Shown here: positions 44,287 to 55,686 of the stretch, in pieces | How positions within the stretch are numbered: position 1 is the stretch's first letter | Layout: each line of letters starts with the position of its first letter | Origin: Phytopythium helicoides | Taxonomy: Eukaryota; Oomycota; Peronosporomycetes; Pythiales; Pythiaceae | Direction: 5' to 3' | NCBI GenBank assembly: GCA_024867545.1 | Contig: JANFNE010000002.1 | Span: forward strand, 310,001 to 374,000 | DNA length: 64,000 nt | Notes under the pieces: model-generated | Told to the model about the DNA's origin: nothing | Database searches by the model: none | What the model saw: the letters and a program-made list of their open reading frames with translations, nothing else | Translations under genes and position numbers: made by a program

Positions 44287-45213
44287 TTATGGAAGCTCTT
44301 TGATAAGTTTCTCGGACAACTCCCACACCTCCTTCGCCAGCTTTGGATCCTGAGCTTGCGTCGACGTACGGGACGGCTCATCCACGCGAATGTACATACC
44401 GCTCTTCCATCCGCGAGAGCTCCAATCACGCTCGGCGCAGATCGAGGCCATGAACCCTCCCGAATACTCGGTGGAACTCACACGGATGCCACGGTCTTTG
44501 CACATAGCAATGATCGCATCCAAGTCCAGGCTCACCTGGTCGTGGTGGCGTCCCAACTCCGTGTCAGGTGCCATTCCAGGAGTGTAGCCAATGACCTCAA
44601 GGCCCGTTGGATTGCGGTGGAGCAGCTCAGTCATGAAGAGTAGGTTCAGCAGCTTGCTGGATGAGTATGCCACACCCCAATTGTACGGCTCAAGTCCTCG
44701 AGCGAGTTGTTCCAGATCCAACTCGCTCGGTGGCGGGTTAGGAGCGTTCTCGGCTGGATCATGGGTCTCTGAAGAAACGATGACCACACGCTTGGTGATG
44801 TCGAGTAGCGAGGTGACGAGCTGGAAGTGGCCCAAATGGTTGACAGCAAACGTCATCTCAAGTCCATCTGCCGTAAGTATCTTCGTGGGGAGACTCACGG
44901 AAGCGTTGCAGAGGATCGTGAGACTCGAGAGCGCTGGCGAGCGCAACTTGACGGAAGCGCAGAACTTGCTCACACTCTCCGAGCTCGACAGATCCACCAG
45001 TGCGGTCTCGACGATGCTGCCGACGCCTTCGGTTGCTTCACGCACGCGCTTGGCGGCTGCCTCGAGACGTTCGATGCTGCGACCAGCCATTATGACGTGT
45101 GCGTCTGGGAGTTTGGCGAGGTCGGAGCTGGCCTTGAATCCGAGTCCGGCGTTGGCACCGGTGACGATGAAAATATTCTTGCTCGGTGTGGGGAAGGCCA
45201 TGACTGTCGACAT
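44287..45213 (-). CDS. short-chain dehydrogenase (SDR), altered NAG motif
   Basis: 308 aa from ATG 45213 (a second ATG four codons later gives MAFPTPSKN). TGANAGLG, NHLG, SSETHDP and YSSSK are intact, but the structural CNAG motif reads CNAS, which may weaken the Rossmann core. Its C-terminal 115 codons and downstream flank belong to the left arm of the second inverted repeat, and the matching piece exists as an isolated fragment at 46144-46490. The upstream region has TGCTCTCATTCCTAAATTT (Inr/FPR-like) and CAAGTCTCCAACCAGCC on the minus strand. Confidence 0.87.
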   Translation of the reverse strand: MSTVMAFPTPSKNIFIVTGANAGLGFKASSDLAKLPDAHVIMAGRSIERLEAAAKRVREATEGVGSIVETALVDLSSSESVSKFCASVKLRSPALSSLTILCNASVSLPTKILTADGLEMTFAVNHLGHFQLVTSLLDITKRVVIVSSETHDPAENAPNPPPSELDLEQLARGLEPYNWGVAYSSSKLLNLLFMTELLHRNPTGLEVIGYTPGMAPDTELGRHHDQVSLDLDAIIAMCKDRGIRVSSTEYSGGFMASICAERDWSSRGWKSGMYIRVDEPSRTSTQAQDPKLAKEVWELSEKLIKELP

Positions 45214-45236
45214 TTCGTTGATAGGTCAGTCGGCTG

Positions 45237-45293
45237 GTTGGTTGGCTGGTTGGAGACTTGAGTAGTGTTGTGGAAATTTAGGAATGAGAGCAC
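45237..45293 (-). promoter_or_regulatory. SDR core promoter and leader (44287-45213 gene)
   Basis: On the minus strand CTCTCATTCCTAAATTTCC, a good match to the oomycete TCAYTYY..ATTT core, lies about 60 nt before the ATG, followed by ACTCAAGTCTCCAACCAGCC. Confidence 0.5.
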
Positions 45294-45880
45294 AGTTTAT
45301 CTAGTAGTTGCTACCACGTCAAATTTGTGCGGGCGAGTGTCTGCTTACTCAGGCAAGTTGGCTTTGCGGCATTGAAGTTTTTTGTTGATTGCCAAGTCAG
45401 CTTCTGTTTGTACTGTACTTGTTGACGCAGTTTGGAAGAGAACTAAGCAATGTTGACTCAGTCACCTGCGGATGCTTATCCACCGTAGTGCGGGATAACT
45501 TCTCCTCCCGCCACGGAAACAATTTGAGTCATTCTCTTCGAGAAAAGGCGAGCGTGGTTCGCATCACCAACGGAAGTTCTGGAGCATGGACACTCTGCAA
45601 TTGTGGTTCCATCAATTTTCGTTGCATACCCACCAACCAGTCTACCCTTGAGCATATTCTTCCTATATAAGTGTTGCATGGTGTCCAGTAAAGGAAAACT
45701 CAATCGTTACAATGATTTACAAGCTGTTGACCTGACACAGTTTATGAGCCGCAATCCTCAATTCAGCTGAATGTGCAGTCAAAGTTCACGAGTGCAACAG
45801 AGAGACTCACTCATTCACCGATTAAGTATTGAGTAGCGTTCCCATCAACGGCCTAATTGAAAACTAATAGCTTCAACAGA

Positions 45881-46063
45881 TCGTCGGCTGCAGGGAGTTT
45901 ACTCATAGATGGAAGACATTTGTTTTGCTCCCATGCCAGTTTACCAGAGCTATGCGTGGCGTGAACACAACAGCCTCGAGCCCGACGACAGACAACAAGT
46001 TCTGCAACTTGATGCCACGGTAGCTTAACCTAGTTTGGCAAACAAAGACACTTCGTATTAAGC
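45881..46063 (-). repeat. direct repeat copy B: decayed SDR stub
   Basis: Same orientation as 42468-42650 and nearly the same sequence, with the same GIKLQNLLSVVGLEAVVFTP remnant. It lies 80 bp before the inner edge of the IR2 right arm, while copy A lies about 100 bp outside the left arm. Confidence 0.8.
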
Positions 46064-46143
46064 AATTTGCAACTGATCCAATCTTAGGTACCATCAGCTA
46101 CTGCTCATATCGCCTCTATGCAGCTTCCGCGAGGACTTGAGGC

Positions 46144-46490
46144 TGACTGAGCTGCTCCACCGCAATCCAACGGGCCTTGAGGTCATTGGCTACACTCCTG
46201 GAATGGCACCTGACACGGAGTTGGGACGCCACCACGACCAGGTGAGCCTGGACTTGGATGCGATCATTGCTATGTGCAAAGACCGTGGCATCCGTGTGAG
46301 TTCCACCGAGTATTCGGGAGGGTTCATGGCCTCGATCTGCGCCGAGCGTGATTGGAGCTCTCGCGGATGGAAGAGCGGTATGTACATTCGCGTGGATGAG
46401 CCGTCCCGTACGTCGACGCAAGCTCAGGATCCAAAGCTGGCGAAGGAGGTGTGGGAGTTGTCCGAGAAACTTATCAAAGAGCTTCCATAA
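46144..46490 (+). pseudogene. SDR 3' fragment created by the inverted duplication
   Basis: 115 codons identical in sense to the C terminus of the 44287-45213 SDR (LTELLHRNPTGLEVIGYTP to KELP-stop). It has no cofactor-binding or active-site part and no promoter of its own, only a chance upstream start. Confidence 0.9.
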
Positions 46491-47117
46491 TGTGGACGAG
46501 TGAACGCACGAGTCTCGGATTCCAACCTCCCAACCTCCTTCTGCAGTCCTCTGTCATAACGAAGCTCGATGATAGTGCAGTAGGATTTAATTTCTGGACC
46601 ATCGTTCACATTCAAATGCTCGGCTCTGTCATCGCGTACTCTTCTACTGGCTGACATAAATCAACGCCAACCTACCGCTCCACATATCGCTTAAAAAGTT
46701 ACTTCCGCTTTAAGACTCGGATCGCCATCCGTGCCCTCGCCCTGGCATCGGGAAGCTGTTGTGCTTGGCGCTTGTGGATACACACTCACGGGCCTCGGCA
46801 CCAATGTCAGCCGTACAAGCGAGATGTGATTGGGTGAAAAGGAGTGATGCGACTAAAATAATCGTGTTGATGCGCCAACGAGACGATTTCCATTGGGCAA
46901 AAAGCGAACTTTGGACGATTCCTGACCTTCCATTCGCCCAAAACACGATACATAATCGTGATGACTCCCAACGGCTCACGCGCTTCAACGTGACCACTGC
47001 TCACTTGTGCTCATCGAGGTTGAGCGAGGGCCAGGCAACTGACACCAATGCTCTCACTCCCCGATTTGTGCTCCACCACTCAAGTCCAACCAACCAACCA
47101 GCTCACCACCGACACCC
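46491..47117. other. intergenic inside IR2 right arm
   Basis: Mirror of 43661-44286; holds the promoter of the 47118 SDR. Confidence 0.55.
47051..47106 (+). promoter_or_regulatory. SDR core promoter and leader (IR2 right)
   Basis: CTCTCACTCCCCGATTTG at 47051-47068 is followed by CAAGTCCAACCAACCAACC, ending about 20 nt before ATG 47118. Confidence 0.5.
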
Positions 47118-48026
47118 ATGGCCACCAAGCGAGTCTTCATCGTCACCGGTGCCAACGCCGGACTCGGATTCAAGGCCAGTTCCGACCTCGCCAAACTCCC
47201 AGACGCACACGTCATCATGGCTGCACGCAGTCCCGAGCGTCTCGAAGAAGCTGCCAAGCGAGTGCGTGACATGACAGCGGGTGTTGGCAGTATCGTCGAG
47301 GCCGCGCTGGTCGACATGTCGAGCTCGGAGAGTGTGGGCAAGTTCTGCAAGTCCGTCAAGTCGCGATCACCGCCGCTCTCGGGTCTCACGATTCTATGCA
47401 ACGCTGGCGTCCAGCCCACGACCAAGACGCTGTCGCCCGACGGATTCGAGATGACGTTTGCTGTCAACCATTTGGGTCACCACCAGCTCGTCACGTCACT
47501 GCTCGACATCACCAAGCGTGTCGTCATGATGTCGTCCGAGACGCACGACCCCGATGAGCCAACTCCCTTCGCACCACCCAAAGACCTGAATCTGGAGTTG
47601 CTTGCGCGCGGACAAGAGCCATTCAATTGGGGAGAGACGTACGCATCCAGCAAGCTGCTCAACCTGCTCTTCATGAACGAACTGCTGCGTCGCAACCCGA
47701 CCGGGGTCGAGGCCATCGCTTACTCGCCGGGATATACACCTGACACGGGACTGGGACGCCATCAAAACCAAAAGCTCGACTTCGAGGCAATCAAGGCTCA
47801 TTGCGAGGAGACAGGCATCCCGTTCAGCACCACCGAGTACTCGGGAGGGTTCATGGCGTCGATCTGTGCGGAGCCTGACTGGAGCTCTCGTGGATGGGAG
47901 AGCGGCATGTACATTCGCTTGAATGAACCTTTCCATACGTCGGCGCAATCTCAGGACGCGAAGCTGGCGAAGGATCTGTGGGAGTTGTCGGAGAAGCTTC
48001 TCCAGGATGTAGGCGCTCGCTCGTAA
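47118..48026 (+). CDS. short-chain dehydrogenase (SDR), IR2 right copy
   Basis: 302 aa from ATG 47118, the twin of 42752-43660 in the opposite arm with the same intact motifs (TGANAGLG, CNAG, NHLG, YASSK). The visible protein differences are MYIRLNEPFHT against MYIRVNEPFRT. The near identity of coding and non-coding parts means either a very recent duplication or continuing gene conversion between the arms. Confidence 0.9.
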   Translation: MATKRVFIVTGANAGLGFKASSDLAKLPDAHVIMAARSPERLEEAAKRVRDMTAGVGSIVEAALVDMSSSESVGKFCKSVKSRSPPLSGLTILCNAGVQPTTKTLSPDGFEMTFAVNHLGHHQLVTSLLDITKRVVMMSSETHDPDEPTPFAPPKDLNLELLARGQEPFNWGETYASSKLLNLLFMNELLRRNPTGVEAIAYSPGYTPDTGLGRHQNQKLDFEAIKAHCEETGIPFSTTEYSGGFMASICAEPDWSSRGWESGMYIRLNEPFHTSAQSQDAKLAKDLWELSEKLLQDVGARS

Positions 48027-48675
48027 CCCAACCAAGCAGAACCAGCGGGTCTGTTGTTAGTGACGTAGGTTGCCGACCTGGATTGATGCCAGGAAGCACA
48101 ATACGCTAACAGCTTGACATCTCCGTGATTGCGACGAGTTGGTTTTCATGCGATTGGCTTCATCGATTGTTTTGATTGATTTCAGGTTCCATGGCCCTAA
48201 AACAGACCAGAACTTGCCATCGGTCAGCGACGCAAGAGTGTTTACTTCCATGACGAGGTCGAGCATGGATGAACTCGAGGATCACGAACTCAACTGTTGT
48301 CGTTGGCAGCTCCTCACTCCAACGCGTTGATTACCGAAGTGCTCGTTCTGCAACCGCTTCTCAACAAGTATGGTGTTTTTATTCGGTATGGCATTGAGAC
48401 TCCTGACGCCCTGCGTGCTCTCCCCCCATGGAATCGAGCATCAACTCGCCCTCAATGCTTGACGCAGTAACGAATGGCGCGTCAACGCAGCAATATACCA
48501 GCACGAAGTGGTCCATTCCGGTCCAAGTTTCCTCCCACCTGTCAACAAAAAAAAAATTTCCATTCCAAGCCTCCACTTTCCGTCCAACCAAACCTGGCCA
48601 TTTTCCCGCAAATCCCTCCCTCCCTCTCTCTCTCTCGGTAGTTGTATACCCCGCCGGCCCCCTTCGTGTCGCTCC
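48027..48675. other. intergenic
   Basis: 649 bp with no gene recognised. It includes an A10 run near 48547 and a CT-rich tract (about 48615-48637) just upstream of the next ATG, which may be part of the promoter. Confidence 0.5.
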
Positions 48676-49323
48676 ATGATGGCGGAGGACGCGCCGGCGC
48701 CGCTCGTGTTCCCGCGGCCGCGCACGCTCGAGCTGCGGCGCATGGAGGTGCTCGAGTCGCAGGTGCGCGAGCTGCGCGCGGAGGTTCGCTCGCTCAAGGC
48801 GCAGCTTCAGCAGGCGCTCGCGGTGTCGGCCCCCGTCCTTTCTCCCTCGATGGAGGTCCAAGCGGAGGCGGCGGACGGCGGGAAGAAGCGCAGACGAGCG
48901 ACGGAGGCGACGCAGGAGGCTTTGGATGCGCCTTCGACGGCGGAGGCGGCGGTGGTGTCGCAGGCGAGGGAGGCCCACGCGCTGGTGCAGACGACCGAGT
49001 TCCGGGAGACGCGCACGGCCATGGGCGCCACGGGCAGGAAGCTGCGCCAGCGGTCGTGCAAGGTCTGCTCGGTGCTGCGCGGAGACCGCAAGCGCGCGTT
49101 CGAGACGACCTTCTTTTGCGAGCAGTGCTCGGCCAGTCGCGGCGGAGGCGCCGTCTACCTGTGCGACCGCGTGCGCCAGCATGAAGGAGAGCAGTACAGG
49201 GGCGTCACGTGCAGCCAGATCTGGCACGTGCTATGGGAGAATGGCAAGGCGCTGCCGGTCAACTGCCCCACCATCCGCATGCGCCGCACGCGCGAGGCGC
49301 TGGCAGACAAGGTGGCGTGCTGA
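48676..49323 (+). CDS. coiled-coil protein with piggyBac-like C-terminal zinc ribbon
   Basis: 215 aa from ATG 48676 (a second ATG follows immediately). Residues 18-50 form a coiled coil (LELRRMEVLESQVRELRAEV), then a KKRRR basic patch at 70-74. Residues 124-190 are Cys-rich: C128-x2-C131, C148-x2-C151, C163, H169 and C179, in the order RSCKVC..FFCEQC..YLCDRVRQH. This resembles the zinc-ribbon or cross-brace at the end of piggyBac transposases, which is also found alone in host proteins. There is no transposase core (no DDD domain), so this is either a domesticated remnant or an unrelated zinc protein. Family assignment is tentative. Confidence 0.6.
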   Translation: MMAEDAPAPLVFPRPRTLELRRMEVLESQVRELRAEVRSLKAQLQQALAVSAPVLSPSMEVQAEAADGGKKRRRATEATQEALDAPSTAEAAVVSQAREAHALVQTTEFRETRTAMGATGRKLRQRSCKVCSVLRGDRKRAFETTFFCEQCSASRGGGAVYLCDRVRQHEGEQYRGVTCSQIWHVLWENGKALPVNCPTIRMRRTREALADKVAC

Positions 49324-49593
49324 CCCACACGCACGGGACGGCAAAGGCGAGGAAGCAGGAGTGTACAATACACGCAACCACTAATTTTAGTTCTCCGGAG
49401 TATGGAGCACGCGTCGTCGGCCCACCGCCGATCCCGCGAGCTGCTCTTATGCTCGGCTTGAGCGTCTGACCGGATGGCGTGCGACTATTACGCCACCTTC
49501 GCGTAATCTCTCTTCTCGCCACAGCAGATTGCAATCGGCCTCGGCGTGAAGCGCTTGGCGGCTGCTACATGAGCGCGTGAGAGGGCCGAGACC

Positions 49594-51075
49594 ATGGGCG
49601 GCGACACCGTGGCCGTGTCGCCTCGCGACAGATTGCAACTCTCTTCCCGACATGAAGACGACGCCCATGTCAGACCAAGCACATCCAAGAAGTCTCTCGC
49701 CGATTTGCAAGTTGGTGCTTTGTGGGCGGCCAGCGCAACGAGCGCAATCAACATTAGCGCCGCCCACGTGATGCGTGAGGACCGCAATGCACCATTTGCC
49801 AAGAGCCGTATTGCGAGGTCAGCAGCAATGCTGGGCGCCGCTAAGGCAAGCCAAGTGGTCAGGCCTGGCGCCGCCAACAAGCAGTCAAGCGTGCGCCCTG
49901 CTGAAGCGCTGTAAGCAAAAATGCTGCCGTGGCTCACCCCTGAGATTGTCTGACTAACGATCCCGGTCATCAATACCAGGTCTCGTACCACCTTCTCCAT
50001 CGAAATTCGTGACTCGAACGATTGCTTCGACACCATAGCCGCCGACGTAAACGCTGGCTTCAATGCTAGCGTCCCGCCAATTCTTGTTGACGACTGTACT
50101 GGCGGTGTATACTTCCTACGTAGCCGTCACCAGCGCCTCCTTGCAGTATTTAAGCCTGCCGACGAAGAAGCATACGCCCCAAACAACCCGAAAAGGTATG
50201 CTCCAAGCCATCGCACCAGTCCTGTGAAGCCAGGGGCGGGCATTCGCGCGGGAATACCGGCCGGCCACGCGAGCATTCGGGAGTTTGCTGCGTATCTTTT
50301 AGACTACCAGTCGTTTGCTGGAGTCCCGGCTACAGCAATCGCATCTGCCAGCCACCCATACTTCCGAAATCCAAGCAAGAATGTTGAATCGAAGCGGGGC
50401 GCCCTTCAATTATATGTTCCTCATTCGGGCACTGCAGATGACGTGTCTGTGTCGCTCTTTGACATTTCAAGTGTTCAAGCCGTCGCAGTCTTGGATATTC
50501 GTCTGGCAAACCAAGATCGTCATGGAGGGAACCTTCTCGTTATCAAGAAGAGTTCGAAACCAGATTGTCATCGGCTTGTACCCATTGACCACGGCGCGTG
50601 CCTACCCCGAGTACTTGCTCTCAGTGAAACAAGCTTTGTGTGGCTCTTCTGGCCTCAAGCGCGAAAACCTTTTGATGCGCGGACCACCGAATACATTGCT
50701 TCCTTGGACGCGTTTGCTGACGAAGAAAGGTTGAGAAGTGCCCTTGGAAGCCATGGCCTTGACGAGGAGGCTTTGCTGACGCTGCATTTTTGCACGGCGC
50801 TACTCCAGACGTGCGCTCTCGACTGGAAGCTAACTGCACACGAGATAGGGCTGCTTATGATTCGCCAAACCACATCACGACACCAACAGCAGACGCCCTC
50901 GGTGCTGGAAACGTTGATTGCGAAGACATTGGAGATGTACCCGGTTGATGAAGTGCAAGCAGATCGAGACGCCAAGACGAGGAAGACAAAAATCACAGCG
51001 ATGATGTCAAGCTTTCGCACTTCACTCTCGAACCACTTACGTGCCTCCGGCAAAGGCACTGCAAGTACCAAGTAA
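49594..51075 (+). CDS. PI4K type II/gamma-like kinase
   Basis: Two exons, 49594-49910 and 49980-51075 (69-nt intron GTAAGC..CCAG, splitting a Leu codon), 470 aa. The kinase part matches the plant PI4K-gamma/ubiquitin-like-domain kinase family: GGVYFLRSRHQRLLAVFKP, then DEEAYAPNNPK, GHASIREFAAYLLD, LDIRLANQDRHGGNLLV (catalytic Asp/Asn) and LVPIDHGACLP (metal-binding Asp). Plant relatives carry N-terminal ubiquitin-like domains; here the first 100 residues show none. The likely role is phosphatidylinositol or protein phosphorylation at membranes. Its stop lies only 36 bp from the stop of the convergent coiled-coil gene. Confidence 0.8.
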
Positions 51076-51111
51076 CAGTAGAATTTAATAGATTTTTTTT
51101 CTTCAACGGTG

Positions 51112-53236
51112 TCATGAAACTATCTGACGAGATGCGAACACATTCTCGATGCGTTCTGCGAGCTGAGCCTTCATCTTGTCTAACAGCGTCTGCAACCACA
51201 AGTCACTTGGGACCGCTGAAGCTGCTTTGGTCGTGCCCTGATTTGGCTCAATCACGATTGAGGCAAAAAATGGCAGGATGTCCTTTTCCACCGACTCTTG
51301 AATTGCTTTCTTTGGTGGTTGTGAGCGGCACTCAATTGTTTCTTCTTCGCGCTGGTTAATGTCTCTCTTGGGCGATGTCAATTTCTCCATGTGAACTTTG
51401 ACGGTCGGTGCCACGAGACAGATCCGAAGTGTCTTCTCCAACGCTCGCTCTAGTGTTCGTGCCTGATTTTGCTGAAATTTCACAGCCATTTGATCTCTCT
51501 CCTCGATGTCATTTTCCAGAGTTTCAATGCGAATTTGAAGACTTTTGAGTTCCTTGTTGGCTTCAGTTAGTGACATTTCAGTTTTTTCCAGCAGTTGCTT
51601 AGTGCTCTCTAGTTTCTTTGCATTTGAGCTATGGTTTACTGCCTCCGTACGAAACTCATTGATAATTGCGCCGTACTTCTCAAGTTGCAGCTGGCATACA
51701 CAAAGCTGCTCGTCTTTTTGAATAATCTCTTCTGTCAAATGAGCTACTTGTCCTTCGGCGTGACAGTTCTTTGATTCAAGTTGTTTGACGCGTTGTTTCA
51801 AATGCTCACACACAGAATTCATATGTTGCTCGTTGGTTTCTTTTTCTCTGCATTCATTTGCTAGCACTTCAATGCGTCTTGTCAATTTGCCAATTGCGTC
51901 AATGTGATTCTTTTCAAGTAGAATCGATTCTTGTGAGCGTCTCTCCAGCTCCTCTCCGAGTTGCTGCTTCGTTCTTTTGAGAATTTGAATCTCGTTTTTC
52001 ATATTTTCTGCTTCCAGCTCATAATTGTTCTGATTTTGCTCATACTGAAGAGTCTCGTTTTGGCGACGCAATCGCTCGCCATCCAGTACATTGCGTGTTT
52101 CATCTACTTGCCTTTGAGCAATAGCGAGTTGTCTGACTACCAGTTCAAGATCTCGCTTCGTATTCTGGCTGCAGTCCTCCACTATCGTCTGTGTCGTGGC
52201 GTCATGCAAATCAGTAGTGGTAGGCTCGGTCGCAGGCTCACCTTCTCTGTTTTGTTCGCAAATTTCGGCTAGATCTGCTTTCAGGCTACTGTAAGCGAGC
52301 TGTAAAGCGTCTAGCTGCTGCTGGATGAAATCGCGCTTTGCGCAAACCAAAGCCCGTTCCTGGTTCCCCTCACTTACATCTCTCTCCAGTTGCTTGATTT
52401 CATTTCTTTGTGCTTCTCGCTCTGAGTTCCATGACTGCTGTTGTTTTTCAAGAGCATCTACGTATTCTCGCAGCTCACGATATACTTCGCTGAGTTGGTC
52501 TAGCTCATGCGTAAGCCGAGACGATTCTTTTCTGAACAATGAGCAACGGTGACAGCCAGAACCCTCAGGAGGCCTCTTGGCGATTGTAGTATTTCCTGGG
52601 TTTGTTATCATCACTCGGAATTGGCCGCCACCAACAACTTTGTTTGCTCCGCGCATTCTACACGAGAATACAGATCAGTAAGGCATGAAGAACATTTGCC
52701 CATAAATCGATCAGTGGCATACTTTTCGAGCAACTTGGCATGCAATTGCTGTATCGTGTTTCGAAGCACATCGTTTTCGCCCTGAAGAGTTTCCAATGCA
52801 CGCTTCCAGTTTATGCTGTCGACAAAATGTCAATTTTCATCCTTTGCACATTTGACGAATGCACCACATACCTGCTTGGAGGATCATTATCCGACAATGG
52901 AAACTCAACCCCCTGCCGTGTGTCAAATACATTATCTTTTGCAAGTAGTGATCGATTTGATGCTGCAGAGTGTGTGTCTGATCGACATGGTTGACTTTTA
53001 GATGCGCCTGGGGTTGATTGTGGTCGCAATTGTTGTATTTGTTGTTCATCAGTTGGCTGGAAACTCCCACCCCTAGCATTCCCAAGAGCAAGCATCAACG
53101 GGCACTTTTCGTTGGAAGGTGATCGCTTCTGCTTGCTGATTGATTGCTCGCCATGCAATCTTGGTAGGCCGAGCGCTATGGTTTGCATGAGTGTCGATTC
53201 TTCCTGATGCACCTTTAACTTTGCTCGACAGTTCAT
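51112..53236 (-). CDS. long coiled-coil protein with paired CxxC motifs
   Basis: Three exons: 53236-52872, 52815-52664 and 52595-51112 (introns 56 and 68 nt, frame-consistent), 666 aa. Residues 1-120 are polar with low conservation. A first coil (ALETLQGENDVLRNTIQQL) is followed by CSSC and, across the exon 2/3 junction, GCHRC; the four cysteines could bind one zinc. From about residue 190 to 560 it is almost continuous heptad-type coiled coil rich in Glu, Gln, Lys and Arg, as in centrosomal or cytoskeletal proteins. The C terminus is less regular. ATG 53236 is directly preceded by an in-frame stop. Family not recognised. Confidence 0.7.
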
Positions 53237-55686
53237 TTAGCATGATGCCTAAAAATATATGCCTACATATAGCCTTGTCCCTCCCATTTCTTCTTCTTGT
53301 AGGGAGATTATTTCGATAACGTCTTAGAAACTGCACTTACCGGTTCATGGTCCTGCCTGGCCCATGCAGCTACCCCAATCAGCTGGACTCCCTTGACGAT
53401 GACGACGATTAGGAAAAGCGAGAACGACGTTGTGCGTCTCGAGACAACTTTGTCGGCTCACGATTACGTTGATATCAGCGTGCTACGCATGCCTGCTCTC
53501 ATTTCTGCGGTCAAATGGTATAGTTGGTTGTTCCCGGCTGATCAGTCAAACAAGACGTATTACCCGCCCAGCTCATTGATAGGACCAGGACTACAAAGAT
53601 GGAGTCCATATAGGAGTGCGTATTCACAAAGGACGCCAGAACCTAACAAGCAATCGGTGATTGCCCACTACTTTCTAGCTGCACTTAACGGAATCCGTAA
53701 TAAGAGTATTTATCGTAGTAGTTTAGACGAGCACCGCCAAACGCGAAAGCAAGTCTGAAAGCCCCAAAGAGCTTGTATCTCGAGTCTTGGTGAACTAGGC
53801 GCAACAAATCTCCAATGCTTTCGTTCAATGTGGTTTTAACGTGGTAAGTGAGCTGCAAATATTAACAGAAGTAGAGTTGGAGAGAGAAAATGTTCCAGGG
53901 AAATTTAATCTCGTCCAGCTTGGCTTTCCCTGAAGATCATGACGCAGATGGCTAAAATGGCAGTGGATATATGGCGGGAAATAAAAAAGAAGAAAATACT
54001 ATACTACACTGGACAAGCTTCCGCAGTTGACTGAATCAACACTGAATTATTCTCTTCTGAACTGTGTCACCAAGTACTATGGAAACAGGAGCTGAACTTG
54101 CTAATCTGTGGATACCTTCAACACCGAAGAAGGCAGAGGATTTGAAGGAGTTCTCGTAAATGCATCTTCAGAACGTTGGCACTTGCCCTTGAAGTGAAGA
54201 GTTAATCTTTCGCAATAACAACGAACAAGAGTCGTTGACGTTAGTATCTCGAGTTTGAGGTCGCTTGGCATCCTTAACCCTTGAACAAATGAGATTCCCT
54301 TGACTAGCGTATCAGTGCAGCCGTTGTGGACACCTGCCGTAAGGTATGATACGGATTGTTACCTGTACACCGCCTCTGCTCAACAACACCGGTTGATGTT
54401 ACCACTTATGCAACACATGATCGCGCGATTCGGCCGTCTGTCGCCTGTTGTCTGTCATCTCCTTCATCTTCATTGCTTCTGTTTTCAACTCTGACATCAG
54501 GGCTAAACATCAGTAGACATCAGTCACCTGCTTGCTAACCGTCGCCCACCATCTTAAGTCTGCGCTGTATTTTATCGATCAGAATCATCGTGGTGCTGTT
54601 GATACCTCGGGGTTGTTGAATCAGTGAGGTTCACATAGTGTGAACGAGAGGTCGAAAACTCGAGGAGCCCCAGACACCTCTGCTCTTATTCGTTAACGCT
54701 GCTGTTGTGGTTATTGGGAGAATCTGGCTGCTTTTAGAAGCACCGTGGCCCCAGATAAAATTTGTGCCTGGATGTGCGGCTGCTTCGACTCCATTTCGCA
54801 GATTGTGGACTTAGGGGAGAAAGGTTGGCCGACAGTAGCAGGTCGATCCAAGCCAGTGATCCCCAGGGAGCTCCTACTTAATGACCACACATAGCTGTAG
54901 TGACTGCGGCGTCACTTAGACCGAGAACCATGACTTTTCGTGCACGGTTGCTTGTTTCTGGCACTCGATCCTATCAACAATGATGGATAGTATTCGGATG
55001 TTACAAAGTGTAGATGGGAAATCCAAAAGGGAGCAGCGTTACATAAACCGAGTTTGACTACGTGTGCCCAACATGTACAGTAGCACATCATGAATCTCAC
55101 AGAGCCGGATCTCGCCAACGTGATGAAGAATCCCCTGACAGTCCTCGATAGCTACGAAATAAATTAGAAAGAGTTTGCAGTGGACATCAACCTTGATGAG
55201 TCCATGCGACACGTTCATCAACTCCAAGATTAAATTAGTTTCCCTGCGTTGACTAAAAGGGAATCTTCAGTTTTAGGCAACCGAACCTAATGGGAAAGCG
55301 ACTTGAATGCCAACAGTACCTCCAAATGGCTTTAAAATAGGCACAATCTTCTTATCGCCTAGTCGACTGGCACGATTTCGTATCTTAACAGATTCGCGAG
55401 CCACCACCACCGGCCTGCCTACATGTGAAGCGCTGTCACTCGAATCTGTTTGAGCGAAGAGTGGACAGGGTACAGTTGCACCGACTCATGAGGAGCGGAT
55501 GCATCGCGAAGTTTGCTTGTGAAGTTACTGCTTGGCCTTGAGACCGCACCGTGTGGTGTGAGGGCATGCTCATGCCGTGCGGACAGCCCAAGCTCATGAA
55601 TCCCTGGGCTCAGTTCGCAATCTCCTTCCAAGGCCACAAGTCAAGCCAAGCCAAGACCGAAGCCCAGACCAAAACAAACGCTTGAC
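53237..55686. other. long intergenic stretch
   Basis: 2.45 kb, AT-richer than the genes. Short frames (for example 53399-53758 + and 54912-55227 -) show no motif and no consistent coding signal. Promoter elements of the flanking genes must lie at its ends. Nothing else is recognised. Confidence 0.5.

Larger units (their letters stand above)
42760..44633. repeat. inverted repeat 2, left arm
   Basis: Matches 46144-48017 in inverted orientation almost perfectly over about 1.87 kb, including coding and non-coding parts. One single-base indel is seen (GAGGCCG at about 43985 against GAGGCCCG at about 46795). It includes a whole SDR gene and the 3' third of the next SDR. The outer end fades at the stop codon of the SDR; the inner end is sharp at 44633. 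Confidence 0.95.
45214..46143. other. spacer of inverted repeat 2
   Basis: Holds the promoter of the 45213 SDR, about 600 bp without recognisable genes, and the decayed SDR stub copy B. Confidence 0.5.
46144..48017. repeat. inverted repeat 2, right arm
   Basis: Mirror of 42760-44633, separated from it by a 1.5 kb spacer. Corresponding positions sum to about 90778 throughout, so the arms are colinear. It begins abruptly inside an SDR reading frame (LTELLHRNPTG). Confidence 0.95.
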